Of a stretch of 64,000 bases of DNA, positions 34,527-42,517 are shown piece by piece (the stretch's first letter is position 1; each line of letters starts with the position of its first letter). The notes under the pieces are model-generated. The model was not told where the DNA came from. It saw nothing but the letters and a program-made list of their open reading frames with translations, and made no database searches. Position numbers and translations under genes: made by a program. The DNA comes from Methylohalobius sp964654415. GTDB taxonomy: Bacteria > Pseudomonadota > Gammaproteobacteria > Methylococcales > Methylothermaceae. Where the stretch lies: assembly GCA_964654415.1 (NCBI GenBank), contig CAZZIP010000006.1:1-64000 (forward strand), written 5' to 3'.

Positions 34527-36062
34527 ATGCCGAACCCAAATCCGGTCAACCGCACGATCAGGCTGGACGAACTGATGCAAAAAATCGCCGAGCACAAAGG
34601 CTGCAGCGCTTCCGGTAAAACCGGCTGCGGCTCCAAAGCGGGGGCGGGCGATCTGCCAGCCGAGATCTGGGAAAAGGTCAAAAACCATCCCTGTTACAGC
34701 GAAGAGGCCCACCACCATTACGCGCGCATGCACGTGGCGGTGGCGCCGGCTTGCAACATCCAGTGCAACTACTGCAACCGCAAATACGACTGCGCCAACG
34801 AAAGCCGGCCTGGCGTGGTAAGCGAAAGGCTCACCCCCGAGCAGGCGGCGAAAAAGGTGCTGGCGGTCGCCTCCGCCATCCCCCAGATGACCGTGCTTGG
34901 CATCGCCGGCCCCGGCGACCCGCTCGCCAACCCGGACAAGACTTTCAAGACTTTCGAGCTGGTAGCCAAGGCCGCCCCGGATATCAAACTGTGCTTGTCG
35001 ACCAACGGCCTGGCCCTGCCCGATTACGTGGACACGATCAAAAGGTTCAACGTCGACCACGTCACCATCACCATCAACATGATCGATCCGGAGGTAGGGG
35101 CTGAGATTTACCCTTGGGTGTTCTACCGGCACAAGCGCTACAAGGGCAAGGAAGCCGCCAAAATCTTGAGCGAACGTCAGCTCGAGGGCCTGGAGATGCT
35201 CACCGAGCGCGGCATCCTGTGCAAGGTCAACTCGGTCATGATCCCCGGCATCAACGACCGCCACCTGGTCGAGGTCAACCGCGCGGTCAAAGCGCGCGGC
35301 GCCTTCCTGCACAACATCATGCCGCTCATCTCCTCCCCGGAACACGGCACGGTGTTCGGGCTCAGGGGTCAACGCGGCCCCACCGCGCAGGAGCTCAAGG
35401 CGCTGCAGGACCAGTGCGAGGGCGAGATGAACATGATGCGCCACTGCCGCCAGTGCCGCGCCGACGCGGTTGGCCTTTTGGGCGAGGATCGCAGCCAGGA
35501 GTTTTCCCTCGACCAGATCCTCAAGCGCGAGGTCCAGTACGATCTCGCTGCCCGCCGGGCGTATCAGGAGCTGGTCGAACAGGAGCGCCAGGCCAAAGCC
35601 GCGGCCAGGCAGAAGGAGTTGGCGAGCCTGGCCGGCGAGCACTCAGACCTCAAGCTCCTGGTGGCGGTGGCGACCAAGGGCGGCGGCAGGATCAACGAGC
35701 ACTTCGGCCACGCCAAGGAATTCCAGGTCTACGAGGTATCCGCTGCGGGCGCCAAATTCATCGGCCACCGCCGGGTGGACCTCTACTGTCAGGGGGGCTG
35801 GGGTGAGGAAGACGTGCTTGCCACCATCATCCGCGCGCTGGGCGATTGCCATGCGGTGCTGGTGGCCAAAATCGGCAACTGTCCCAAAGCCGAGCTCAAA
35901 AAAGCCGGCATCGATCCGGTAGACCAGTACACCGGGCAGTTCATCGAGCAATCCGCCATCGCCTATTTCAAAGAGTATCTGGAAAAGCTCAGGCGCGGCG
36001 AGATCGAGCACCGCGCTCGCGGCGATGCCCTGATCCGCCAAGGTGCCCTGCTTTCGGCCTAA
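34527..36062 (+). CDS. nifB: FeMo-cofactor biosynthesis radical SAM protein NifB
   Basis: 511 residues. The radical SAM cluster motif C-x3-C-x2-C is at C76, C80, C83 (ACNIQCNYCNRKYDC), with the N-terminal HPCYSEEAHHHYARMH and the HCRQCRADAVG block (C307, C310) for extra clusters. The C-terminal part (~376-490, VATKGGGRINEHFGHAKEF) is a NifX-like cofactor-binding domain, the usual fused form in proteobacteria. It makes NifB-co, the [8Fe-9S-C] precursor of FeMo-co. Confidence 0.96.
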   Translation: MPNPNPVNRTIRLDELMQKIAEHKGCSASGKTGCGSKAGAGDLPAEIWEKVKNHPCYSEEAHHHYARMHVAVAPACNIQCNYCNRKYDCANESRPGVVSERLTPEQAAKKVLAVASAIPQMTVLGIAGPGDPLANPDKTFKTFELVAKAAPDIKLCLSTNGLALPDYVDTIKRFNVDHVTITINMIDPEVGAEIYPWVFYRHKRYKGKEAAKILSERQLEGLEMLTERGILCKVNSVMIPGINDRHLVEVNRAVKARGAFLHNIMPLISSPEHGTVFGLRGQRGPTAQELKALQDQCEGEMNMMRHCRQCRADAVGLLGEDRSQEFSLDQILKREVQYDLAARRAYQELVEQERQAKAAARQKELASLAGEHSDLKLLVAVATKGGGRINEHFGHAKEFQVYEVSAAGAKFIGHRRVDLYCQGGWGEEDVLATIIRALGDCHAVLVAKIGNCPKAELKKAGIDPVDQYTGQFIEQSAIAYFKEYLEKLRRGEIEHRARGDALIRQGALLSA

Positions 36063-36090
36063 TTGAGCGTTTTAAGAGGAGTTTAAGCTT

Positions 36091-36315
36091 ATGCCTTACA
36101 AAATCGTTGCTGCCAACTGCACCGGGTGTTCGGCGTGCGAGCCGGAATGCCCCAACCAGGCGATTTCCGAAACCCCGGACGGCCTGTTCACCATCGATCC
36201 TCAAAAATGCACCGAGTGCGTCGGTTTTTACGACGAGCCCCAATGCGTGGCCGTGTGCCCCATTGAGGACACGTGCGTGATCGACACTCGCTACCCGCGT
36301 TACCAAGCGGTCTAG
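36091..36315 (+). CDS. fdxN: 2[4Fe-4S] ferredoxin FdxN-type
   Basis: 74 residues with CTGCSACEPECPNQAI and a second set in CTECVGFYDEPQCVAVCPIEDTC with the insert usual in FdxN. Follows nifB; in Azotobacter FdxN serves NifB-co synthesis, and in rhizobia it is an electron donor to nitrogenase. Confidence 0.88.
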   Translation: MPYKIVAANCTGCSACEPECPNQAISETPDGLFTIDPQKCTECVGFYDEPQCVAVCPIEDTCVIDTRYPRYQAV

Positions 36316-36318
36316 GCC

Positions 36319-36681
36319 ATGGAAGCCGAATTCAGCTTGACTCCCAAGGCCGAGCAGTTCATCCGCCGCTTGCTGCGCCTGAGCGTGGGCGAGGGCGGGG
36401 GGGTTCGCCTAAGCGTGAGCGAGGGCGGCTGCTCCGGCCTAGCTTCGCAGTTCTCCCCCGAGGCTGCCCCCCAGCCCGGCGATGTGACCGTCTATTGCCG
36501 CGGGATCAGGCTTTTTTTGCCCCAGGAGAGCCTAAAGCGGCTTTCCGGGGTGACCATAGATTTCATCGACACCCCGACTTCCACCGGCCTGGTCTTTCTC
36601 GACCCCAAGGCGAGCGCCTGCTCGAGCTGCGGCAGCGGGACGGTTTCGGTGTCGGCCATCCAGCGTAAAGGGGGAAACTGA
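36319..36681 (+). CDS. HesB/IscA-like protein (nif-specific)
   Basis: 120 residues with the A-type ligands in SEGGCSGLA and SACSSCGSGTVSV. A third A-type carrier in this window, here in the nifB operon. Starts 3 bp after fdxN; its stop overlaps the next ATG (TGATG). Could deliver [4Fe-4S] clusters to NifB. Confidence 0.85.
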   Translation: MEAEFSLTPKAEQFIRRLLRLSVGEGGGVRLSVSEGGCSGLASQFSPEAAPQPGDVTVYCRGIRLFLPQESLKRLSGVTIDFIDTPTSTGLVFLDPKASACSSCGSGTVSVSAIQRKGGN

Positions 36682-37205
36682 TGGCAACGGGTTTGGACTG
36701 GAGAGCTTCAAGCTATCCGGAGGATGCCTGCCTGGGCTTTGGGCTGCCGGAAGAAGCCGAGCGGCAGCTTAAGCTTGCCAGTCAATCCGGCCTTCACGAT
36801 GCCGCCCTGGACCATCTTCGCGCCGCTTGGCAAGCGGCGCCCGGACACCCTGCCGTATACGTTGGCCTGTACCGGTTTTACTTCTATCGCCACCGCCTGG
36901 CCGAGGCTTTGGAAGTGGCCGCTGCCTGTCTCAAGCAGGTCGCCGGCGAGCTTAAGATCGCCTCAGACTGGCGCAAGGTCAGGCGGCAAGACGCCGATTT
37001 TGCCAACCTTGAGGCCAGCCTGCCCAGGTTCTATCTGTTTACCTTAAAAGCATATGCTTACCTCAAGCTGCGTCTGGGGAAGCTGGAGGAAGGCAAAGCC
37101 GCCCTCGCCAAGCTGTTGGAGCTCGATCCCGGCGACAAACTGGGCGGTAAGGGATTGGTGAACGTTTTGTCCAGGCAAGCCCATGGCCTTAAAGACCGAA
37201 CCTGA
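36681..37205 (+). CDS. TPR-like helical protein of the nif cluster
   Basis: 174 residues. DAALDHLRAAWQAAPGHPAVYVGLYRFYFYR and KLRLGKLEEGKAALAKLLELDPGDKLGG read as two or three TPR-like helical pairs; no signal peptide. Coupled at both ends (1-bp overlap with the IscA-like gene, 23-bp overlap with the LRV gene). Proteins like this are found beside LRV genes in nif clusters; the function is unknown, protein-protein contact being the likely role. Confidence 0.6.
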   Translation: MATGLDWRASSYPEDACLGFGLPEEAERQLKLASQSGLHDAALDHLRAAWQAAPGHPAVYVGLYRFYFYRHRLAEALEVAAACLKQVAGELKIASDWRKVRRQDADFANLEASLPRFYLFTLKAYAYLKLRLGKLEEGKAALAKLLELDPGDKLGGKGLVNVLSRQAHGLKDRT

Positions 37206-37959
37206 AGCTTTGGATTTCCAAGGCCGGCGCCTGGACTGCGCGCGGTGCGAATGCTACCTGCAAAAGGCCCGGCTTAACTGCCGGCTAGGCTATGCCTGCG
37301 CGCACGACCGCTATGCCCCCAGGATAGAACGCTTCTTCCGCTTTAATCCGGATTTGGCCGCCCGGTATCTGGACCACCCTTACTTCGAAACCCGGGCGGT
37401 TGCGGCTAAATACGTAGAGGTATTTAAGCTGCCAAGGCTCCTGGACGATCCCGACGAGACCGTGCGCCGCCAGGTCGCGTCGCGCCTTCCGGCCAACTCC
37501 AAGCACCTCAAAGCGCTGCTCGGCGATCCCCACCGCGAGGTGCGGATTAAGGTGGCAGAAAGGCTGGCGCCCAAAGACCTGATCGGCCTCATCGCCGACC
37601 CCGACTACTACGTGCGCCAGGTCGTCGCCAAGCGCCTGCCGCCCGGGCAACTGGTGGCGATGAGGCACGATCCCGACCCCGAGGTGCGGCGGGTGGTCGC
37701 CTCCAGGATCGATACCAGGTGGCTTGAGGATTTGGCCTGCGACCCAGACCCAAAGGTTCGGCTGGAGGCGGTCCGCCGGCTCGACCCGCGCCGGCTTAAG
37801 GCCTTGATCCAAGATCAGGATTGGCGGGTCCGCTACGAAGTCGCCCGCCGGCTCGATCCGACGGAACTCTCCGCGTTGTGCGAGGATCCGGACCCCGAGG
37901 TGCGGGAGTTGGTCAGGCAGCGCCTTGCGAACCCAGAAGCGTTACCGGAAGCTTGTTGA
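37183..37959 (+). CDS. 4Fe-4S leucine-rich repeat variant (LRV) protein
   Basis: 258 residues. N-terminal cysteine cluster (C19, C22, C24, C33, C39) followed by about eight ~24-residue LRV repeats of the form LIADPDYYVRQVVAKRLP / MRHDPDPEVRRVVASRID. The known LRV protein of Azotobacter vinelandii, also from a nif region, has a [4Fe-4S] cluster at the N-terminus and an arched repeat domain; its role is not known. Overlaps the TPR gene by 23 bp. Confidence 0.85.
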   Translation: MALKTEPEALDFQGRRLDCARCECYLQKARLNCRLGYACAHDRYAPRIERFFRFNPDLAARYLDHPYFETRAVAAKYVEVFKLPRLLDDPDETVRRQVASRLPANSKHLKALLGDPHREVRIKVAERLAPKDLIGLIADPDYYVRQVVAKRLPPGQLVAMRHDPDPEVRRVVASRIDTRWLEDLACDPDPKVRLEAVRRLDPRRLKALIQDQDWRVRYEVARRLDPTELSALCEDPDPEVRELVRQRLANPEALPEAC

Positions 37960-37969
37960 GGAGGGAGCT

Positions 37970-38248
37970 GTGAGCCGCGAGGAAATCATCGAACTGGACG
38001 GTCCGCCGCGCTTCGACTTCGGCGAAAAGGTCCGCAGCCTAAAGCTCGTCCGCAACGACGGAACCTTCCCAGGCAAAGACGTAGGCGAGGTTCTGGTGAA
38101 AAAAGGAGAAGTCGGCTACGTGGCCACCATCGGCACGTTTTTGCAGCGGTTTTACATCTACGGCGTAGAGTTTCCCGAGCGCGGCTACCGGGTCGGCATG
38201 AAGGCGAGCGAACTGGAATCCTTAGACCGCCCGGATCCCCGCCCATGA
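37970..38248 (+). CDS. nifZ: Nitrogen fixation protein NifZ
   Basis: 92 residues from GTG 37970 with GGAGGG upstream; the frame back to 37925 overlaps the LRV gene and was not used. NifZ pattern: PPRFDFGEKVRSLKLVRNDGTFPG, LVKKGEVGYVATIGTFLQRFYIYGVEF. NifZ helps form the second P-cluster pair of the MoFe protein. Confidence 0.88.
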   Translation: MSREEIIELDGPPRFDFGEKVRSLKLVRNDGTFPGKDVGEVLVKKGEVGYVATIGTFLQRFYIYGVEFPERGYRVGMKASELESLDRPDPRP

Positions 38249-38595
38249 ACGCGCCGCTTTTTCCGCATGCCGATGCGGCTCATCCGAACCAAGTGGACTT
38301 AAAACGCATCGAACGCCTCCTAAAGCACCGCAAACGCTACCGCTACGTCAAGCCTGTGGTTTTCCCTTACCCCAAAGGCTATCAGATCATCAGCCCCTGT
38401 TGCTCGCGCACCATCGATCCCGAAGGTGGCCCGATCGACATCGCCCGGATTGAGTTTTTGGAGGAGTCTGGGGATTGGCGGCTGTGGGCCAAAGACCATC
38501 GAGGTGGCAGCTGGATCGAGTACGGCCGCTACCCAAAGCTGGAGGCGGCGCTAGTGCTCCTCAACGAAGACCCAGAGCGGGCTTTCTGGCAATGA
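38245..38595 (+). CDS. Conserved-looking small protein of the nif cluster, function unknown
   Basis: 116 residues, ATG overlapping the nifZ stop (ATGA). KRIERLLKHRKRYRYVKPVVFPYPKGYQIISPCCSRT and WRLWAKDHRGGSWIEYGRYPKLEAALVLL suggest a compact alpha/beta fold with a CC pair. Position between nifZ and nifT implies a nif role; none can be named. Confidence 0.6.
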   Translation: MNAPLFPHADAAHPNQVDLKRIERLLKHRKRYRYVKPVVFPYPKGYQIISPCCSRTIDPEGGPIDIARIEFLEESGDWRLWAKDHRGGSWIEYGRYPKLEAALVLLNEDPERAFWQ

Positions 38596-38625
38596 GCAGC
38601 CTATATCCAACTTAGGAGATCGCCG

Positions 38626-38835
38626 ATGAAAGTTATGATCCGGAAAAACGCCGACGGGAAATTATCCGTTTACGTCCCCAAGAAGGACCTAGAAGAGCCC
38701 ATCGTGGAACAGGAAAAACCCGGGCTTTGGGGGGGGAGAGTGACTCTAGCCAACGGCTGGCAACTGGCTCTTCCCCCGCTAGCTCCTGACACGCGCCTGC
38801 CAATCACGGTCGAGGCGCGCCGCCTGGGGGACTGA
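38626..38835 (+). CDS. nifT: Nitrogen fixation protein NifT/FixU
   Basis: 69 residues, MKVMIRKNADGKLSVYVPKKDLEE ... WGGRVTLANGWQLALP, the NifT/FixU signature. Its function is not established; it is small, beta-rich and usually next to nif structural genes, here in the nifB operon. Confidence 0.9.
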   Translation: MKVMIRKNADGKLSVYVPKKDLEEPIVEQEKPGLWGGRVTLANGWQLALPPLAPDTRLPITVEARRLGD

Positions 38836-38837
38836 AG

Positions 38838-39959
38838 ATGGCCATTCTCCTGTCCGACCCCGATATCAGCCTGGAGGAATTGGAGGCGGTCTCGGAGGCG
38901 CTCAAGTCCCCATGCCTTGAGGCCGGCCCCAGGGTCGAAGCGTTCGAAGCCGCCTTCGCCCAAGCGTTGGGACGCCGGAACGGGGTGGCGGTGGCGAGCG
39001 CCACGCTCGGGCTTTTGCTTGCACTCAAAAGCTTAGGAGTCGGACCGCAGGATGAAGTCATTGCCTGGCCGTTCAGCCTGCGCGAGACCGTGCACGGGAT
39101 CGCCTTGGCCGGGGCCAGGCCGGTGTTCGCCGACGTCGACTACTGGTCGGGCACCTTGGCTTTGGAACCTGCCGCCGCGGCCATCACCCCGCGGACGCGC
39201 GCCATCGTGGCCGGAAACACCAACGGCCATCCCGCCTCCTGGCAGGCGCTTAAGGCGCTGGCCGACCGCCATCGTCTGGTGTTGATCGAAGATTCGAGCG
39301 AGGCGCTTGGCTCCCGCTATCAAGGCCGGCCGGTGGGGAGCTTCGGCGATCTTGCGATCTTCGACTTGACCCAGCCCGGTCCTTTGAGCGCAGGCGGGGC
39401 GATCGTGGTGACCGACGACGCCTCGTTCGCCGACAAGCTGCGCCGCCTGCGCGGGGGCCGGCCCGGCGCGGTTGGTGAGCTATCTTACCGCGCTCAGATG
39501 GGCGAGCTTCAGGCCGCCTTGGGACAGGTCCAGCTCAAGCGCCTGGGCGAGATCCTGGCCCGCCGCAAACAGGTTGAAGCCGATTACCTGGTCCACATCC
39601 AGTCTTTCGAGGGCATCAAACCGCCTTACGTCGCGCCAGAGGTGGATGAAGTCCACTGGATGGTGTATCTGGTTCATCTGGGAACGCGCTTTTCCCGTTC
39701 GAGCCGCGACGCTATCCTCCACGACCTGGCCACGGTGGGGATCGAAGCGGCTGCCTTTTCTCACCCCTGGCACCTGCATCCGGCTTATGCCGAGCTGGGC
39801 TACCGCAGGGGGGCGCTCAAAGTGGCCGAGAAACTCGCCGACCGCGCCATCGCGTTGCCTTTCCACGGCCACTTGCGCGAGGACCAGGTCGGCTTCATCG
39901 TCCAGGCTTTAAAGGACGCCTCGGTCAACGTCGGGGCGGGTGCGGCGATTTACCTATGA
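38838..39959 (+). CDS. DegT/DnrJ/EryC1-family protein lacking the PLP lysine
   Basis: 373 residues with the family fold: N-terminal SDPDISLEELEAVSEAL, GVAVASATLGLLLAL, IEDSSEALGSRYQG (the Asp that holds the PLP ring, ~D152) and the C-terminal HPAYAELGYRRGALKVAEKLADRAIALPFH. Where active members have FSF-x2-x-K-NL the sequence is FDLTQPGPLSAGG, so Gly (~181) replaces the catalytic Lys. It therefore cannot be an ordinary aminotransferase; a lysine-free PLP enzyme like the ColD dehydratase or a binding protein are options. Lies between nifT and a ferredoxin gene. Confidence 0.75.
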   Translation: MAILLSDPDISLEELEAVSEALKSPCLEAGPRVEAFEAAFAQALGRRNGVAVASATLGLLLALKSLGVGPQDEVIAWPFSLRETVHGIALAGARPVFADVDYWSGTLALEPAAAAITPRTRAIVAGNTNGHPASWQALKALADRHRLVLIEDSSEALGSRYQGRPVGSFGDLAIFDLTQPGPLSAGGAIVVTDDASFADKLRRLRGGRPGAVGELSYRAQMGELQAALGQVQLKRLGEILARRKQVEADYLVHIQSFEGIKPPYVAPEVDEVHWMVYLVHLGTRFSRSSRDAILHDLATVGIEAAAFSHPWHLHPAYAELGYRRGALKVAEKLADRAIALPFHGHLREDQVGFIVQALKDASVNVGAGAAIYL

Positions 39960-40300
39960 ACACCCCCATGCTGGGTTATCTAAGGCTAGCCAAACGCAGG
40001 CAGGCCAAAGTCCGCCTGACAGTGCTGCCGTCCGGCAAAACCGTAGAGACCAAAAGCGGAGTATGCCTGCTGGATGCCATCCTGGAAGCCGGCGGGACGC
40101 TCGCCCAGCTATGCGGCAGGCGTGCCAGTTGCGGCACCTGCCGCGTGCGGGTGATCCGGGGCGGACGCGGCCTATCCAAGATCGGCGCCAGAGAACACAG
40201 GTGGCTCGCCCAAAGCGGGGAAGGACCCTCGCTCAGGCTGGCCTGTCAGGCGCTGCTTGGCCCCGGGCGGCAAGTGATCGTAGAACTCATCCACCCTTAA
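39956..40300 (+). CDS. [2Fe-2S] ferredoxin, plant/adrenodoxin-type fold
   Basis: 114 residues, ATGA overlap with the DegT-like gene. LTVLPSGKTVETKSGVCLLDAILEAG, ligands in LCGRRASCGTCRVRV and a distal RLACQAL. Probably an electron carrier for nitrogenase or cofactor assembly; a basic N-terminus (RLAKRRQAK) is unusual. Confidence 0.82.
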   Translation: MNTPMLGYLRLAKRRQAKVRLTVLPSGKTVETKSGVCLLDAILEAGGTLAQLCGRRASCGTCRVRVIRGGRGLSKIGAREHRWLAQSGEGPSLRLACQALLGPGRQVIVELIHP

Positions 40301-40316
40301 CCAGAGGAGATCGCTT

Positions 40317-40598
40317 ATGGAAGCCAATCTAATCCCAGACAATAACAATACTAGCGTTTCCCAAGAAACAACCGCCCAGGCCGAGGTGGTCATGATCCAC
40401 GTCCGCTTCAACTATGACGGCAAGGTCTCGGAAATCAGCGCGCGCCCTTCGGGCGTCCCGGCCCAGGAGTGGTACGATTTCCTGCGCCAGCACACCTCCT
40501 GTTTCGAGGCTCTCTCCGGCGGGCGCGGCCTGTTTCGCCTGCCACAGGCCGAAGTGGCGACCCTCCAGGCGGCCTGCCTGGAAGGCAGGTCTCCATGA
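40317..40598 (+). CDS. Small nif-cluster protein of unknown function
   Basis: 93 residues. A polar N-terminus (~25 residues) is followed by VVMIHVRFNYDGKVSEISARPSG and EWYDFLRQHTSCFEALSGGRGLFRLPQAE, a small alpha/beta pattern. Its stop overlaps the ATG of the SIR2-like gene, so the two products are likely made together. No family recognised. Confidence 0.55.
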   Translation: MEANLIPDNNNTSVSQETTAQAEVVMIHVRFNYDGKVSEISARPSGVPAQEWYDFLRQHTSCFEALSGGRGLFRLPQAEVATLQAACLEGRSP

Positions 40599-41443
40599 GC
40601 CTTGCGGAAATCAGCGCCGGCCTCCAGGCGGGGACGGTCATTCCTTACTTGGGCCCGGGCGTGCTCGATCCTGGTCAAAACCTTCCTGTCTCTGCGGAGC
40701 AGTTGGCCAAGGAGCTTGCCGCCAGGGTGGCAGTGCCGCACCGGCTGCACGGCAACCTCAGCGCCGTCGCCCAGTACATCGAAAGCTTCAAGCACCGCAA
40801 GACGCTGCTTAGGCTGCTGGGCGAAATCTTCAAGGCTCCTGCCGAACCGTGCGAACTCCACCGCTTCCTGGCCCAGCTTCCTGAGCCTGTGCCGCTGATC
40901 GTGGACACCTGGTACACCGATGCGATGGCCCATGCCCTGTTCGCCCAAGGCCGAAGGTTCGGCTGGGTGCAGGGGGTCAGCCGCGCCGATTGCCCTGGCG
41001 AATGGGTAAGGTACTACCGCACCGACGGCACGGCGGCCTCGCCCGAGGAAGCCCAAAGCTGGCCGACTTTGCTCTACCAGCCCTTAGGTTCGGTGGCCCC
41101 GGCGGGTCAATTCGTGGTTTCCGATTCCGACTACGTAGAAATCCTGACCGAAATCGACATCCAAACCCCCATCCCCGAGCGGGTGAAGGAGTTGCGCCGC
41201 GGGCGGCAGTTTCTGTTTCTGGGTTGCCGCTTCGCCACCCAACTGGAGCGAATCTTCGCGCGCCAGATAGCCAAACGCTCGGCCGGACGCCACTTCGCCG
41301 TCATCGCGGGAGAGCTGACGCGCAACGAGGCGCGGTTTTTGGAAGAGCAGCGCATCGCGCGCATCGACCTGCCGCTAGGCGAGTTTCTCGCCCGCCTTAA
41401 GGAGGAGATTTACGCCCAGGCAAAGTGCCTGTCGTGGCGGTAG
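40595..41443 (+). CDS. SIR2-like domain protein in the nifB operon
   Basis: 282 residues from ATG 40595 (ATGA overlap with the previous gene); the longer frame from 40469 is in a wrong frame of that gene. SIR2-like features: N-terminal AGTVIPYLGPGVLDP in the place of the NAD loop, LIVDTWYTDAMAHAL in the middle, and the C-terminal QFLFLGCRFATQLERIFARQI. Members of this superfamily bind NAD; some deacetylate or ADP-ribosylate, others cleave NAD in defence. The GAGxS motif of true sirtuins is changed to LGPGVL. Last gene of the operon, convergent with nifQ. Confidence 0.7.
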   Translation: MSLAEISAGLQAGTVIPYLGPGVLDPGQNLPVSAEQLAKELAARVAVPHRLHGNLSAVAQYIESFKHRKTLLRLLGEIFKAPAEPCELHRFLAQLPEPVPLIVDTWYTDAMAHALFAQGRRFGWVQGVSRADCPGEWVRYYRTDGTAASPEEAQSWPTLLYQPLGSVAPAGQFVVSDSDYVEILTEIDIQTPIPERVKELRRGRQFLFLGCRFATQLERIFARQIAKRSAGRHFAVIAGELTRNEARFLEEQRIARIDLPLGEFLARLKEEIYAQAKCLSWR

Positions 41444-41462
41444 ACGAAACGGGGGACCTCGA

Positions 41463-42071
41463 TCACGAGCTTGATTCTTCCTCGGGGCCGAAACAGCCGA
41501 AATACTCGCTGCATTGATGGCAGTTCGGGGAGCGGCACGTCAACCCCTGGCGCGCGCACAGCTGCTTGTAAAAGAATTTCTTCCAGCGCATGTTTTGGGT
41601 ATTTTGGGCAAAAAGTCCTGGGAAATACCGGGCCAGAAGGCCGGATAGGGCCTGCCGGTCCGGCATTCCCAGGTCCTGCCATAGGTGGTCGTCTCCTCCT
41701 ACGCAGCACACGGCAACCGCGTGGGCCAGCCAGCGGGTTTCGGGAAGCTCGTCGACGCGGTGTTCGAGCAAGAGCGCAAGAAGGTCCTCGAACTCGTCCA
41801 TGGCCGGGCTGCCGCCAGCGCCCTTAAGCTTTAGCTTTCTGCCGGGGAAATAGCGCTCGATTAGGCGGGCAAATTCCCGCTCCCCAAGCCCCAAATCTGC
41901 CCTCCCGACTAGCCGGGAGGAGCTTCGGGCAAGCTCGATGGCGCTGGCAAAGGCGCGCGCCAACAGGTCCCCGAGATAGGGGTCGCTTCGGCTCGGGCGG
42001 TCTGGATGGGCAGCATTTCGCCTCAGGCGGCCGCGTGGGTATAGCACTTCTTCGGGCAAATCTTGGCGCAA
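41463..42071 (-). CDS. nifQ: Molybdenum donor protein NifQ
   Basis: 202 residues. NifQ signatures: FEDLLALLLEHR, CCVGGDDHLWQDLGMPDR, MRWKKFFYKQLCARQGLTCRSPNCHQCSEYFGCFGPEE with the C-terminal Cys motif that holds a [Mo-Fe-S] cluster passed to NifEN/NifH. The frame starts at 42071, 49 bp inside fdxB; a GTG at 42047 is an alternative, and the true start is uncertain. Last gene of the nifH operon. Confidence 0.9.
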   Translation of the reverse strand: MRQDLPEEVLYPRGRLRRNAAHPDRPSRSDPYLGDLLARAFASAIELARSSSRLVGRADLGLGEREFARLIERYFPGRKLKLKGAGGSPAMDEFEDLLALLLEHRVDELPETRWLAHAVAVCCVGGDDHLWQDLGMPDRQALSGLLARYFPGLFAQNTQNMRWKKFFYKQLCARQGLTCRSPNCHQCSEYFGCFGPEEESSS

Positions 42072-42304
42072 GCCTCGCAGCCCACGCAGTTTTCCGGATG
42101 GACGATGGACATGACCTGCTTTTCGTAGTCTTCGCCTTCATCCACCGCTTGGCCGTTCTCGTCCAGGCCGACCATCGCCAATACCTCCCGGCCGCAGACC
42201 TTAAAACAGCGGCCGCAGCCTATGCACCTGCTTTGGTCTATGGCCTGGACGAACTTGGGGATCCATATCCTGCCGCTCGGCAGGGTCACGCTAAATTCGC
42301 TCAT
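42023..42304 (-). CDS. fdxB: Nif-specific ferredoxin III, 2[4Fe-4S] (FdxB)
   Basis: 93 residues. CIGCGRCFKVCGREVL and CVGCEACAKICPKKCYTH, with the ~30-residue spacer that marks the FdxB/ferredoxin III group. It follows DUF683, as in many nifENX operons, and is a candidate electron donor for FeMo-co assembly or nitrogenase. Confidence 0.9.
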   Translation of the reverse strand: MSEFSVTLPSGRIWIPKFVQAIDQSRCIGCGRCFKVCGREVLAMVGLDENGQAVDEGEDYEKQVMSIVHPENCVGCEACAKICPKKCYTHAAA

Positions 42305-42312
42305 AAGGGCTC

Positions 42313-42507
42313 CTAACCGGATTCGGCGAGCTGTTTGCGCAGCGCGTCCAGCTCCAGATAGGCGCGATAAGTCTTTTCCGCCACCTCCATGATCCTCTCC
42401 CAGCCGGTCGGCAGGTCCTCGGCCAGGTCGTGTAGGTCCATCTTCAGAGCAGTCGCCTGGGCGCTCAGTTTCTTCAGTCTGGCTTTGAGCTCTTCGGATT
42501 CGGCCAT
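42313..42507 (-). CDS. DUF683 / CCE_0567-family small helical protein
   Basis: 64 residues, a two-helix hairpin (EELKARLKKLSAQATALKMDLHDLAEDLP ... KTYRAYLELDALRKQLAES). DUF683 proteins regularly follow nifX and the NifX-associated protein; they resemble Rop-like hairpins and have no defined function. Confidence 0.85.
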   Translation of the reverse strand: MAESEELKARLKKLSAQATALKMDLHDLAEDLPTGWERIMEVAEKTYRAYLELDALRKQLAESG

Positions 42508-42517
42508 GATTCCTCCG

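Noticed and set aside
35114..35806. Long frame inside nifB
   Set aside because: Overlaps nifB completely in another frame, with Arg/Pro/Gly-rich composition typical of GC-rich shadow frames.
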